Positions 17,116-26,126 of a stretch of DNA of 64,000 bases are shown piece after piece (position 1 is the stretch's first letter; each line of letters starts with the position of its first letter). The stretch is from Streptomyces hayashii (GTDB lineage: Bacteria > Actinomycetota > Actinomycetes > Streptomycetales > Streptomycetaceae). Location of the stretch: contig NZ_JAHHIU010000087.1 in assembly GCF_024539815.1 (NCBI RefSeq), positions 38,900 to 102,899 of the forward strand, in the 5' to 3' direction. The position numbers were made by a program, and so were the translations under genes. The notes under the pieces were generated by a model that was given only the letters and a program-made list of their open reading frames with translations, did no database searches and was not told the DNA's origin.

Positions 17116-17296
17116 CCGTCCCGTTCTGAGCGGAGTCTCGAAGGTCAGGAGTTTCTGCGCGCACTGCGGGGCGGGACGCGGCGGTTCCTCCGCGTCGGTG
17201 GGCCGTGGCTGGGCGAGGGTGTGCGCCGTCTACTGGCTGCGTTCCTTTGCCCGGAGACCGGACCGCCCGGGGTGGGCGATGAGAACCGACGGGGAC

Positions 17297-17346
17297 TTGC
17301 CGCATGGAAACCGACCGGTGTACCGTCGTGGAAACCGATCGGTTTC
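17297..17346 (+). promoter_or_regulatory. Promoter with two TetR-type operator palindromes
   Basis: TTGCCG at 17297-17302 and TACCGT at 17321-17326, 18 bp apart, fit a housekeeping promoter. GAAACCGACCGG (from 17307) lies in the spacer. GAAACCGATCGGTTTC at 17331-17346 is a perfect 16-bp palindrome just downstream of the -10. The two copies begin 24 bp apart, about two helical turns. The form is that of TetR-family operators. The next gene is the NmrA-family protein, about 140 bp on. No TetR gene exists in the window. Confidence 0.65.
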
Positions 17347-17486
17347 TCGTCATGTGGCTTTCGGGTGGCGGCGTAGCGTCATCCGGTCGGAGCCGTTGAC
17401 CATCAAGCAGGCGCTGAGATCAGCCCCGAACGTGCCGCTTCCGACGTGCGTTGATCGTGCGCACCCGACCCCCGGAGTCAAGAACC

Positions 17487-18584
17487 ATGTCCTCCCATGC
17501 CACCTCGGCCGTCTTCGTCATCGGAGGCACAGGGGCCCAGGGAATGCCCGTCGTCCGCGCTCTTGTCGAAGACAAGAAGTACTCCGTCCGGGTCCTCACC
17601 CGGGATGCCACCTCGGCCCGGGCGCAGGAACTCCTCGCGCTCGGCAACGTCTCCATCCTCGAAGGCACGTTCGCCGACGAGGATGTGCTCCGCGAGGGAT
17701 TCCGGAGCTGTGACGGGGCGTTCATCAACATCGATGGGTTCAACACCGGAGAGAAGACCGAGACCTACTGGGCCATCCGCAGTTATGAGATAGCGATCGA
17801 GGAAGGAATCAAGTTCTTCGTCTACGGAAACCTCGACTACGCCCTCAAGAAGTCAGGCTATGACTCCAGGTTCCGCGCGGGCCACTATGACGGCAAGGGC
17901 CGGATGGCCGAATGGGTACTGTTCCAGAACCAGGAGAACAGTGACCGGATGGGAGCGGCGGTCTTCACGTCAGGTCCCTACATCGAGATGGTGATATCGC
18001 CGCTCACGCCCATGACGCCCAGCGTCGAGGACGGCGTCGTCACGTGGCGTGTTCCGCTCGGCGAGGGAGCCGTTCCGCACGTGTCTCTCGACGACTGCGG
18101 ATTCTATGTCCGCTGGCTCTTCGACCATCCGGAACGCGCCAACGGTATGGACCTCGAAGTGGCCATCGACCACATGGCCTATGCCGATATGGCCGCGGCT
18201 TTCGAGAAGGTCACCGGGCATCCGGCGCGGTACATCGACACTGATCTGGAGGCCTATTGGGGCGGTCCGGACCTCAGGAATGTCGCTGATCACCCAGCCG
18301 GCTACAATGCCGACCCCAACGACAAGAGCACGATGAGCTTCCGTGACAATTTCACGGGCTTCTGGAACGTGTGGAAGCACGGAATCATCACCAGGGACTA
18401 CGCCTTGCTCGACGAAATTCACCCCAACAGGATCAGAAGCGCTGAGGAATGGTTCCGACGCGAGGACCGGTTGGGAAGGGAACTCGGCAAGGGAAGTCTC
18501 TGGGAGAGGGTCCAGCCGGAGAACTGGACCCTGGAATCCGCAGTCCTCAAGAGCAGCGCGGATTTCCGGACGGGAAAGCTGTAG
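17487..18584 (+). CDS. NmrA-family NAD(P)-binding protein
   Basis: A 365-residue Rossmann-fold protein. VFVIGGTGAQGMPVVRALVEDKKYSVRVLTRD gives the dinucleotide loop GGTGAQG at residues 13-19, and ALGNVSILEGTFADEDVLREGFRSCDGAFIN follows. These are typical of NmrA/HSCARG-like atypical short-chain dehydrogenases, which act as redox sensors or as reductases. The Tyr/Lys catalytic pair of ordinary short-chain dehydrogenases is not obvious. It is longer than most relatives (about 300). The ATG at 17487 with CGGAG upstream is preferred over a GTG at 17451. Its leader holds the two TetR-type palindromes, so it is probably induced when an unlinked TetR repressor binds its ligand. Confidence 0.85.
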   Translation: MSSHATSAVFVIGGTGAQGMPVVRALVEDKKYSVRVLTRDATSARAQELLALGNVSILEGTFADEDVLREGFRSCDGAFINIDGFNTGEKTETYWAIRSYEIAIEEGIKFFVYGNLDYALKKSGYDSRFRAGHYDGKGRMAEWVLFQNQENSDRMGAAVFTSGPYIEMVISPLTPMTPSVEDGVVTWRVPLGEGAVPHVSLDDCGFYVRWLFDHPERANGMDLEVAIDHMAYADMAAAFEKVTGHPARYIDTDLEAYWGGPDLRNVADHPAGYNADPNDKSTMSFRDNFTGFWNVWKHGIITRDYALLDEIHPNRIRSAEEWFRREDRLGRELGKGSLWERVQPENWTLESAVLKSSADFRTGKL

Positions 18585-18683
18585 ACGGACATGATCGGCC
18601 CTGCTCAGGGCCCGTCCAACGCCGTAGGAGCAGGCGATCGGGCACCCGCGGGGCGGAGTACTTCACGCCGTCGCCGTGTCGTA

Positions 18684-18702
18684 CGCACCGGACACCGGTG
18701 CG
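18684..18702. terminator. Hairpin between convergent NmrA and LacI genes
   Basis: CGCACCGG at 18684-18691 pairs with CCGGTGCG at 18695-18702 around a 3-base loop. This gives a strong 8-bp stem midway between the two gene ends. There is no T-run. Confidence 0.5.
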
Positions 18703-18864
18703 CGCGGCTCACTGGCCCGGTGGGGCGGCTGAACCCAGGAGGTAGTCAGCGAGGCGCCGACGGCTGCCGCTGTGCTGACGCTCCGAACCTTCGTCGTGCC
18801 CGGGGTGGAGCAGGGTGAGTGCCGGGGACGAAGCGGCCGGTGCTCCGGGATGCCAAGGCGGCGC

Positions 18865-19860
18865 CTACGTCGTCTCGCGCTGGATGAGCGAGAGGATGTC
18901 GCCCGCTTCGGGGCGGCTCGACCTTGTCGTGGTCGCCGCGCCGAGCGTCGACAAAGTGCTGGTGGTGAGATTGCGGGCCGCTGCGGTGAGGTCCATCCCG
19001 ATGGTGGTCAGGGCGGGTACGGCGAGCGAGCTCACGGGGAGGTCGTCGACGCCGATCAGCGCCAGGTCGTCCGGGACTGCGATGTGCTGCGTGCGGCAGT
19101 TGGCCAGGACGGCGAGAGCGATCAGATCGTTGAAGGCGGCGACTGCCGTGACCGGGGCGGCGCCCTGCGTCCACTCCGTGACGGCGTCCCGGGCACTGGA
19201 CCGCGAATAGCGCATGCTGACGACCTGCGGCGCCGGCAGCCCCAGTGCGTCGCAGGCCCGGGTGGCTCCCTGGAGGCGCGGCTGACAGAAGGGGCGCTCT
19301 CGTGGGTCGTCAACCGCGCCGTAGCCGATGTGTCGGTGCCCGCGCGCGGCGAGGTGCTCGATCTGCAGGCGTCCGATGTCTTCCTGGTTCAGCCCGGTCA
19401 GGCGGGTGTTGTCCGGGGTGAATACGCCGTCGATCAGCGGGATTTCCGCCCGCTCCAGTGACATCGCGTCGGCGGGCGGCAGGCTGCCGAAGGCGACGAC
19501 CACCGCCGGTTGGACGTGCTGCCACAACTCGGCCAGCGGCGTGGCCGTCCGGTCGTGGTGCAGGTACACACAGGTGTAACCGGCCTCGCCCAGCGACCGG
19601 CCGAGGGCCAGTTTGAACTGTTCCATGGCCTCGGCGACGGGGAGGTCCGGAACCACGCAGAGCACGACGTTGCTGCGGCCTTTGCGGAGCGCGCGGCCGG
19701 CTCCCGACGGTACGTAGCCGAGGCGCTTCGCCGTCTCCAGTACGCGACGGCGGGTCTCCGCGGAGAGGCCGTGCTCGTCCCTGCCGTTGAGCACGAAGCT
19801 GACGGTGGTCTGTGAGACCCCGGCCTCGCGTGCCACGTCCTTGCTGGTGACTCTTGGCAA
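18865..19860 (-). CDS. LacI-family transcriptional regulator
   Basis: A 331-residue protein. The N-terminal helix-turn-helix and hinge helix read TSKDVAREAGVSQTTVSFVLNGR...GLSAETRRRVLETAKRLGYVPSGAGRALRKG. A periplasmic-binding-protein-like effector domain follows (NVVLCVVPDLPVAEAMEQF, RGHRHIGYGAVDDPRERPF, FNDLIALAVL, LALIGVDDLPVSSLAVPALTTI). The start is TTG at 19860 with GGGAGGGG just upstream; no ATG is available in frame. It is divergent to the peptide-type ABC operon, with a 16-bp CG-centred palindrome between them. It most likely represses that operon and itself until a ligand, perhaps the imported compound, binds. Confidence 0.92.
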   Translation of the reverse strand: MPRVTSKDVAREAGVSQTTVSFVLNGRDEHGLSAETRRRVLETAKRLGYVPSGAGRALRKGRSNVVLCVVPDLPVAEAMEQFKLALGRSLGEAGYTCVYLHHDRTATPLAELWQHVQPAVVVAFGSLPPADAMSLERAEIPLIDGVFTPDNTRLTGLNQEDIGRLQIEHLAARGHRHIGYGAVDDPRERPFCQPRLQGATRACDALGLPAPQVVSMRYSRSSARDAVTEWTQGAAPVTAVAAFNDLIALAVLANCRTQHIAVPDDLALIGVDDLPVSSLAVPALTTIGMDLTAAARNLTTSTLSTLGAATTTRSSRPEAGDILSLIQRETT

Positions 19861-19920
19861 TGCCCCTCCCGACCTCTTGCCACGCCTTCACGCACAGGCT
19901 ACGGTACGGCCACCAGCGAG

Positions 19921-19936
19921 TCTAATACGTATTAGA
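19921..19936. promoter_or_regulatory. LacI-type operator palindrome
   Basis: TCTAATACGTATTAGA is a perfect 16-bp palindrome with the central CG pair typical of LacI-family sites. It is strikingly AT-rich for this genome. It lies 60 bp upstream of the LacI gene start and about 415 bp upstream of the binding-protein gene. I found no second copy in the window. Confidence 0.75.
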
Positions 19937-20071
19937 TCGCCGCATCGGTCGCCGCAATGGCCCGTAGGGGATGGACGCCCCTGCACCCGTTCTGCCCGAG
20001 CCGCCCACCCTCAGCTGATCACTGTCTTCGTACGTGCCGACGGGGTGGATCCTCACGAAGAGAGATCTGTC

Positions 20072-20227
20072 ATGGACGACACGATCCCTGTCAGCGCCGA
20101 CGCGACGCCCGGCCGCGTGGCGTCGCCGCCGATCCGGTCTCATGACCGCGACCCTTCCGCGTCACGCCGCTTCGACGATTCCGGGCCTGCCTGCTCGCGC
20201 GTCGGACCTGTCCTGACCCGCACCTGA
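20072..20227 (+). CDS. Possible short leader ORF
   Basis: A 51-codon frame beginning MDDTIPVSADATPGRV, with GAAGAGAG about 8 bases upstream, lies between the LacI operator and the binding-protein gene. It has no recognisable domain and is rich in Arg, Asp and Ser. It may be a leader peptide, the stub of a lost gene, or chance. It matters because it occupies most of an unusually long leader. Confidence 0.25.
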   Translation: MDDTIPVSADATPGRVASPPIRSHDRDPSASRRFDDSGPACSRVGPVLTRT

Positions 20228-20351
20228 TGGGGCCGGCGGGCACTCGCCATGGGCCGAGCGGACCGACCGGCGACCCCGCATCCCCACCCAAGTGACCACC
20301 GCGTATCGACACGCGACTCGTGGCCCAGTTGAGACTTCCAGGAGAAGACGC

Positions 20352-21890
20352 ATGAACCGCAAACCACTGATCGCGCTGCTCGCCGTCTCGGCGCTGGCGC
20401 TCGGCACGACAGCGTGCGGCGCCGGCAGCCAGGGGGGCACCGGATCGGCGCGCGCCGGCGCGAACGAGCTGCGCATCGGCCTCTCGTTCGGTCCGTCCAC
20501 GCTCGACCCGGCCAAGGACGGCGGCGGCGCACCGAACGTGATGCGTTCCATGACCAACGAATCCCTGTTCCACATGAACGCCGACTACACAGCCGACCCG
20601 GCTCTGGTGAGCGACTACAAGTACGTCGGAAAGGGAAACAGAGTCTTCGAGTTCACCCTGAAGAAGGGGATCCGCTTCACCGACGGAAGTCCGCTGAACG
20701 CGGCGGCGGTCAAGACCTGGCTGGACTACTTCGCGAAGCAGCCCGGACCGTACACCTCCACGCTCTCGATCGCCTCCGTCGAGACCCAGGGCGAGTACAC
20801 GGTCCGGCTCAACCTCGCCTCGCCGTCCGCGATCGTGCCCCTCCTGCTGTCCCAGTACGGAAACCGGGGCGCCCTTTCGAGCCCCAAGTCCGTCGCAGAC
20901 CCGGCCAGCCTGGCGAAGGGCACGTACGGCGTCGGCCCCTACGTCCTGGACCCCGCCGAGTCCGTGACGAACGACCACTACACCCTCGTACCGAGCAAGT
21001 ACTACTACAACCCGTCGGCCGTCCGTTTCAAGAAGGTGACCGTTCGGATCATCTCCAACCCTTCCTCGATGCTGCGTGCGTTCCAGGCCGGGCAGATCGA
21101 CTTCGGCAACCTGGACTCCTCCACCGCGCCCGCGGCGGAGAAGGCGGGCGTGAAGGTGATGCACTGGCGCAGCGGCACCGTGACGGTGACGCTCTCCGAC
21201 CGCAACGGGACCGCCACCGAGCCGCTCGCCGACGTCCGGGTGCGGCAGGCGCTGAACTACGCCGTCGACCGTGAGTCGATCACCAAGGCGATGGTCGGTG
21301 AGTACGGTCGGGCCACCTCCCAGACCCAGACCGAGTACACCGACCCGGCGCTGGAGAATCGTTACCCCTACGACCCGGCGAAGGCGAAGGCGCTGCTCGC
21401 CCAGGCCGGTTACCCGCACGGCTTCAGCATGGACGTGGTGGACCCGGGATCCATCATCGGCAACTGGGGCGACCCGACGATGCAGACGGTCGCGAAGGAC
21501 TGGGAGAAGATCGGAGTCCACGTCAAGGTCACCCCGGCGACCACCGACTTCGTCCAGCAGGCGCTCTCGAAGAAGTTCGCCGCGATGGAGTGGTCACCTG
21601 ACATCTCCCCGACGTCGATCGCCTACTCGCTCCTTTACGCCCCCAAGGCCTCGCTGAACCCCTTCGGTGCTACGAACGCCAAGATCGACGCGCTCTACCA
21701 GCAGGGTCAGACGGAGCAGGGCGCCCAGGCAGCCAAGACGTTCAGGGAGCTCAACAGCGCGGTCACCGAGCAGGCGCTCAATGTGCCGGTTTACGAGTAC
21801 CACATCCCGTGGGGCATGAACGAGCACATCACCGGAGTCCAGAAGGGCTCCTGGATGGTCTTCGGCGCCGACCTCGGATGGAAGAGCTGA
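20352..21890 (+). CDS. ABC transporter substrate-binding lipoprotein (family 5, peptide type)
   Basis: A 512-residue extracellular solute-binding protein. The signal peptide MNRKPLIALLAVSALALGTTAC ends in a lipobox with Cys22. The mature protein has family 5 hallmarks: STLDPAKDGG, TNESLFHMNADYTADPALVSDYK, EFTLKKGIRFTDGSPLNAAAVK and VRVRQALNYAVDRESI. It should capture a peptide, glycoside or similar amphipathic molecule outside the cell for the two membrane subunits that follow. The ATG at 20352 has AGGAGA upstream. It is the first clear gene of an operon of four that runs to 25876 with 1-4 bp gaps or overlaps. Confidence 0.94.
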   Translation: MNRKPLIALLAVSALALGTTACGAGSQGGTGSARAGANELRIGLSFGPSTLDPAKDGGGAPNVMRSMTNESLFHMNADYTADPALVSDYKYVGKGNRVFEFTLKKGIRFTDGSPLNAAAVKTWLDYFAKQPGPYTSTLSIASVETQGEYTVRLNLASPSAIVPLLLSQYGNRGALSSPKSVADPASLAKGTYGVGPYVLDPAESVTNDHYTLVPSKYYYNPSAVRFKKVTVRIISNPSSMLRAFQAGQIDFGNLDSSTAPAAEKAGVKVMHWRSGTVTVTLSDRNGTATEPLADVRVRQALNYAVDRESITKAMVGEYGRATSQTQTEYTDPALENRYPYDPAKAKALLAQAGYPHGFSMDVVDPGSIIGNWGDPTMQTVAKDWEKIGVHVKVTPATTDFVQQALSKKFAAMEWSPDISPTSIAYSLLYAPKASLNPFGATNAKIDALYQQGQTEQGAQAAKTFRELNSAVTEQALNVPVYEYHIPWGMNEHITGVQKGSWMVFGADLGWKS

Positions 21891-21892
21891 CG

Positions 21893-22927
21893 ATGGCCGA
21901 CACGTCGGTTGACGCGATGGGAGCGTCGCTCGCGCGCTTCCCTCGCGGGCGCACCCTCCGCAGGCGCGGCACCGGAAGCGGCGGGCTGACCTCGCTGCTG
22001 GCCCGCCGCATGGTGACGGCGGTCCCCTTGCTGCTGGTCGTGTCGAGCTTCAACTTCCTGCTGCTGTCGCTCACCCCGGGAGACGCCGCACGGCAGATGC
22101 TCGGAAGCAGCGGCACACAGGAACAGTACGAAGCGCTGCGACGGCAACTCGGGCTCGACCTCCCGGTCTACGAGCAGTACGGGCGCTGGCTGAGCCATGT
22201 GGTCTCGGGTGACTTCGGCAACTCGATCACCAACGGCACCCCGGTTCTGGAATCGATCACGAGCCGAGTGCCCGTCACCATGTCACTCGTCGTCGGCTCA
22301 CTGTTGGTGAGTGTCGTGGTCGGCGTCGGCCTCGGCGTGTTCAGTGCCGTTCGTGGTGGAGTGATCGGCAGGGCGGTCGACGCGGTCGCCCTGCTCAGCT
22401 GGGCACTGCCGGTCTTCTGGGTCGGCTCCGTGCTGGTCGTCGTTTTCGCCATCAAGCTGCAGTGGTTCCCCGCGCTGGGCTACGTGCCGTTCACCGAGTC
22501 GCCCCAGGACTGGGCCCGGTCGCTGGTGCTGCCGGTGGCCGCACTCTCCCTCGGCTCCGTTGCCGCGGTCCTGAAGCAGACCCGGGAAGCCATGCTCGAC
22601 GTGCTGGGAAGTGAGTACATCAGGATGGCCGCCGCCAACGGGGTCTCCCGAACCTCACTGATCTATCGGCACGCTCTCAAGAACGCCGCCGTCCCGGTCG
22701 TCACCGTCCTGGGTCTCCAGACCGTCGGCCTGCTGGGCGGCGCGGTTCTCATCGAGAGCGTCTTCTCCGTGCCAGGTCTCGGTTCGCTCGTGGTCGGTTC
22801 GGCCCTGGCCCACGACATCCCGACGGTCCAGGCGGTCGCGGTGTTCTTCACCGTGGTGGTCATCATCGTCAACCTGTTGGTCGATCTCGCCTATGGGCTG
22901 CTCAACCCGAGAGTGAGCGCAACATGA
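21893..22927 (+). CDS. ABC transporter permease, DppB/OppB type
   Basis: A 344-residue inner-membrane subunit with about six transmembrane segments. The first is ARRMVTAVPLLLVVSSFNFLLLSL and the DppB marker LTPGDAARQML follows it. The N-terminal extracytoplasmic loop holds RQLGLDLPVYEQYGRWL and GDFGNSITNG. The cytoplasmic coupling loop is EYIRMAAANGVSRTSLIYRHALKNA, the EAA motif. The start ATG at 21893 lies 2 bases after the binding-protein stop; an in-frame ATG at 21878 is possible. Its end overlaps the next gene by ATGA. Confidence 0.93.
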   Translation: MADTSVDAMGASLARFPRGRTLRRRGTGSGGLTSLLARRMVTAVPLLLVVSSFNFLLLSLTPGDAARQMLGSSGTQEQYEALRRQLGLDLPVYEQYGRWLSHVVSGDFGNSITNGTPVLESITSRVPVTMSLVVGSLLVSVVVGVGLGVFSAVRGGVIGRAVDAVALLSWALPVFWVGSVLVVVFAIKLQWFPALGYVPFTESPQDWARSLVLPVAALSLGSVAAVLKQTREAMLDVLGSEYIRMAAANGVSRTSLIYRHALKNAAVPVVTVLGLQTVGLLGGAVLIESVFSVPGLGSLVVGSALAHDIPTVQAVAVFFTVVVIIVNLLVDLAYGLLNPRVSAT

Positions 22928-24858
22928 CCGTGACCGTGTCCGATGCCGAAGTGCCGGCATCACCCGCCGCGGCCCCCGGCTTCGTTCGCCGCCTGATGCG
23001 ACGGCCGTTGGCCGTCGTGTGCCTGGCGTATCTGGCGATCCTCGTGGTGATCGCCGTCGCCGCCCCGATGCTGATGCCGCATGTCGGCACCGACAGGGCC
23101 GGCGATCTCGGAATCGCCCTGCACGGCCCGAGCGCCGCTCATCCCCTCGGCGTCGACAGCCTGGGACGCGACGTCCTCCAGCGTCTGCTGGTGGGCACCC
23201 GCGTCACATTGGTCGGCGTCGTCCAGGCGATGGCGGTCGTCCTGGCGCTGGGCGTGCCCATCGGGCTCGTGGCCGGCTACGTCGGAGGCAAGGCCGACCG
23301 GACGATCATCTGGCTGGCGGATCTCGTGTTGTCGTTGCCGGCGATCATCCTGGTCATCGTCGTGCTGTCGGTCTTCCCACAGAGCGTGGCAGCCGCGATG
23401 GTGACGCTCGGTGTCCTGGCCGCGCCGGGTCTCGTACGCGTCGTACGGGCCGCGACACTGCCGGTGCGCGAACAGCTCTACGTCGCCGCCGCCCGGGTGT
23501 CCGGCATGTCGCGGACCTACATCATCACTCGTCACGTACTTCCGCGGATCATGGGACCCATCGTCGTGCAGGCGTCCCTGCTGGCGGCGACCGCCTTGCT
23601 GGTGCAGACCGGGCTGGCTTTCCTCGCCCTCATAGCCGCCCCGCCCGAACCGAGTTGGGGAGGAATGGTCGCGGACGGGGTCGGCGCCCTCTTCCAGCAG
23701 CCCTGGCTGATCTGGCCGCCCGGCCTGGCGATCGCGCTGACCGTGCTGGCGTTCGGACTTCTGGGCGACGCGGTCAGAGACGCAGGCACAGAGGGCTGGT
23801 CTGCGAAGTCCGCACTCCCGCTGCGCGACAAGCGCAGAAGCGCGTCCACGCGAGATGCCGTTGTCGTTCCCGCAAGCACGAACGGGAGCCTGCTCTCGGT
23901 CTGCGACCTCACGGTGTCCTTCGCCACGCCCACCGGCCCCGTGCGTGCGATCGACGGTGTGACGTTCGACATCGCCCGTGGGGAGACCGTCGGAGTCGTC
24001 GGAGAGTCCGGCTGCGGCAAGACCACGACAGCCCTCGCCATCATCGCGCTGCTCGGCGGCGGCGGACGGATCGACTCCGGACACATCCTCTTCGACGGCA
24101 GGGACCTTACGGCCATGTCGGAGTCCGAACTCCAGGCCGTCCGCGGGACGGAGATCGGTTACGTCTCCCAGGAACCCATGGTCGCGCTCGATCCCGCCTT
24201 CCGGATCGGCTGGCAACTCGCCGAAGCCGTCCGGATCAACACCGGAATGAGCCGTGCCAAGGCCAAACGACGCGCCATCGAGCTGTTGGAGCAGGTGCAG
24301 CTCCCCGAGCCCCGTCTCGTGGCCCGCCGCTACCCGCACGAACTGTCGGGCGGCATGGCCCAGCGCGTCGTCGTCGCGCGTGCCCTCGCCGGGGAACCGA
24401 AGCTCCTGATCGCCGACGAGCCGACCACCGCCCTCGACGTCACCATCCAGGTGGAGATTCTCGATCTGCTGCGCACGCTTCAGCGCGAGCGGGGCATGGC
24501 GATCATGCTGGTCACCCACGACCTCGGCGTGGTCGCCGACATGTGCGACCGGGTCGTGGTGATGTACGCCGGCCAGGTCGCCGAACGCGCAGGTGTGCAA
24601 GAGCTGTTCGGCGACCCGCACCACCCCTACACCCGGGCACTGCTCGCCTCGAATCCGCACAGCCGGCACGGCTCGGCGGTGCTGCCCACCATCCCGGGGG
24701 CCGTCCCCATGCCGGGCTCGTGGCCGCAGGGCTGCCACTTCCGGTCGAGATGCGCGCGCGCCACCGATCAGTGCGGCAGCGGCGGGATTCCCCTCCTCGA
24801 CATCGGCGCCTCCCACGAGGCCCGCTGCCTCTACGCCCACCAGATCGAAGGTGCATGA
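22924..24858 (+). CDS. Fused ABC permease (DppC type) and ATPase (DppD type)
   Basis: A 644-residue fusion. Residues 1-~295 are the second permease: [42 protein letters not shown] (the DppC marker) and the EAA-type loop [25 protein letters not shown]. After a short linker, residues ~322-644 are the ATPase: Walker [10 protein letters not shown] near 360, signature LSGGMAQRV near 474, Walker [13 protein letters not shown], and the oligopeptide-type C-terminal region with C-x-F-x-x-R-C-x-x-A. The fusion fixes one ATPase to one permease; the other ATPase is separate. The start overlaps the previous stop (ATGA), so translation is coupled. Confidence 0.94.
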   Translation: MTVTVSDAEVPASPAAAPGFVRRLMRRPLAVVCLAYLAILVVIAVAAPMLMPHVGTDRAGDLGIALHGPSAAHPLGVDSLGRDVLQRLLVGTRVTLVGVVQAMAVVLALGVPIGLVAGYVGGKADRTIIWLADLVLSLPAIILVIVVLSVFPQSVAAAMVTLGVLAAPGLVRVVRAATLPVREQLYVAAARVSGMSRTYIITRHVLPRIMGPIVVQASLLAATALLVQTGLAFLALIAAPPEPSWGGMVADGVGALFQQPWLIWPPGLAIALTVLAFGLLGDAVRDAGTEGWSAKSALPLRDKRRSASTRDAVVVPASTNGSLLSVCDLTVSFATPTGPVRAIDGVTFDIARGETVGVVGESGCGKTTTALAIIALLGGGGRIDSGHILFDGRDLTAMSESELQAVRGTEIGYVSQEPMVALDPAFRIGWQLAEAVRINTGMSRAKAKRRAIELLEQVQLPEPRLVARRYPHELSGGMAQRVVVARALAGEPKLLIADEPTTALDVTIQVEILDLLRTLQRERGMAIMLVTHDLGVVADMCDRVVVMYAGQVAERAGVQELFGDPHHPYTRALLASNPHSRHGSAVLPTIPGAVPMPGSWPQGCHFRSRCARATDQCGSGGIPLLDIGASHEARCLYAHQIEGA

Positions 24859-24859
24859 C

Positions 24860-25876
24860 GTGAACGACGAGACGAATCTCCTCGAAGTCCGCGATCTGTC
24901 GGTCCACTTCCGCCGCGGCCACGGTTCGCCCGTCCTGCGCGCCGTCGACCACGTGAGCTTCTCCGTGGCCGAGCGGGAGACGCTGGGCGTCGTGGGCGAA
25001 TCAGGCTCCGGCAAGACCACCATCGGCCGGGCCGTGCTGGGTCTGGCGTCACCGACCGAAGGCCGGATCGAGTTCGCGGGCGAGGACATCACCCGAGCCG
25101 GCCACAACCGGCGCCGTGCGCTCAGCCACGACCTGCAAGTGATCTTTCAGGATCCCTACAGCTCACTGAACCCGACGAGAACCGTCGCTCAGACACTGGG
25201 CGAGTCGTTGCGAGCGGAGAAGCCGGCCAAGAACGAGGTCCGCAGCCGGGTCGTCACGATGCTCGAACGCGTCGGACTCCCCGCGACCGCCGCGGACCGC
25301 TACCCGTCGAACTTCTCCGGCGGCCAGCGGCAACGCATCGCCATCGCCCGGGCCCTCATCGCCCGACCGCGGCTGGTGATCTGCGACGAGCCGGTCAGCG
25401 CGCTGGACCTCTCGGTCCAGGCCCAGGTGCTCAACCTGCTTCGGGAACTGCAGGACGAGTTCGCCCTCGGCTACCTGTTCGTGGCCCATGACCTGGACGT
25501 CGTCCGGCACCTCTCGCACCGCATCATGGTCCTGTACCGCGGCCAGATCATGGAGCAGGGGCCCGCCGACACGGTCTACAGCAGGCCGATGCACCCCTAC
25601 ACCAGGACCCTGCTCGAAGCGGCGCCCGTCCCGGACCCGGTGCGCCAGGCGGAACGCCGCTTGCGGCGCGTGCGCACGGGCGACAACACCGGCCCGGTCT
25701 CCGCCGCGGGATGCCCCTTCACCGCACGCTGTCCACACGCGGCCCCACTGTGCCACGCCGAACGGCCACCGCTCGAACAGACCCCGGCAGGCACGACCGT
25801 CGCTTGTCACCGGTGGCAGGAACTCAGCACCGCACCGACGGAGATGGCGGCCGCACCGACGCCTTCCGTGCGCTGA
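24860..25876 (+). CDS. ABC transporter ATPase, DppF/OppF type
   Basis: A 338-residue ATPase: LLEVRDLSVHFRRG, Walker A GESGSGKTT near residue 46, QVIFQDPYSSLNPTRTV (Q-loop, typical of OppF), signature FSGGQRQRI, Walker B LVICDEPVSALD and FVAHDLDVVRHLSHR. The C-terminal oligopeptide-transporter extension has GCPFTARCPHA and ATVACH-like TTVACH. It pairs with the fused ATPase to drive import. The GTG at 24860 is chosen because GAAGG lies 8-9 bases upstream; GTG at 24851 is in frame too. It ends the compact transporter operon; the next gene is 250 bp away. Confidence 0.93.
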   Translation: MNDETNLLEVRDLSVHFRRGHGSPVLRAVDHVSFSVAERETLGVVGESGSGKTTIGRAVLGLASPTEGRIEFAGEDITRAGHNRRRALSHDLQVIFQDPYSSLNPTRTVAQTLGESLRAEKPAKNEVRSRVVTMLERVGLPATAADRYPSNFSGGQRQRIAIARALIARPRLVICDEPVSALDLSVQAQVLNLLRELQDEFALGYLFVAHDLDVVRHLSHRIMVLYRGQIMEQGPADTVYSRPMHPYTRTLLEAAPVPDPVRQAERRLRRVRTGDNTGPVSAAGCPFTARCPHAAPLCHAERPPLEQTPAGTTVACHRWQELSTAPTEMAAAPTPSVR

Positions 25877-26126
25877 ACAACGCCGTCGCCGACGACATCG
25901 CACACACGCCCCGGGCCGAACCCGGACGGAGGCTCAAGGCCCCCACCGGTCTGCCCCGACTCACTTATCGGCCACCGCCGGCTCACACATCGGGGCTCTG
26001 CGGCCACGGCTCGCTGTTCCCCGTTCCCCGTTCCCCGTTTCTCGTTCCTCGTCAGCGGCACGGCCGCCCTGTGCCGGTGTGCCGGCCATGGGCAGCCGCT
26101 CGATCCGACAGTCGAAAAGAGATTTC

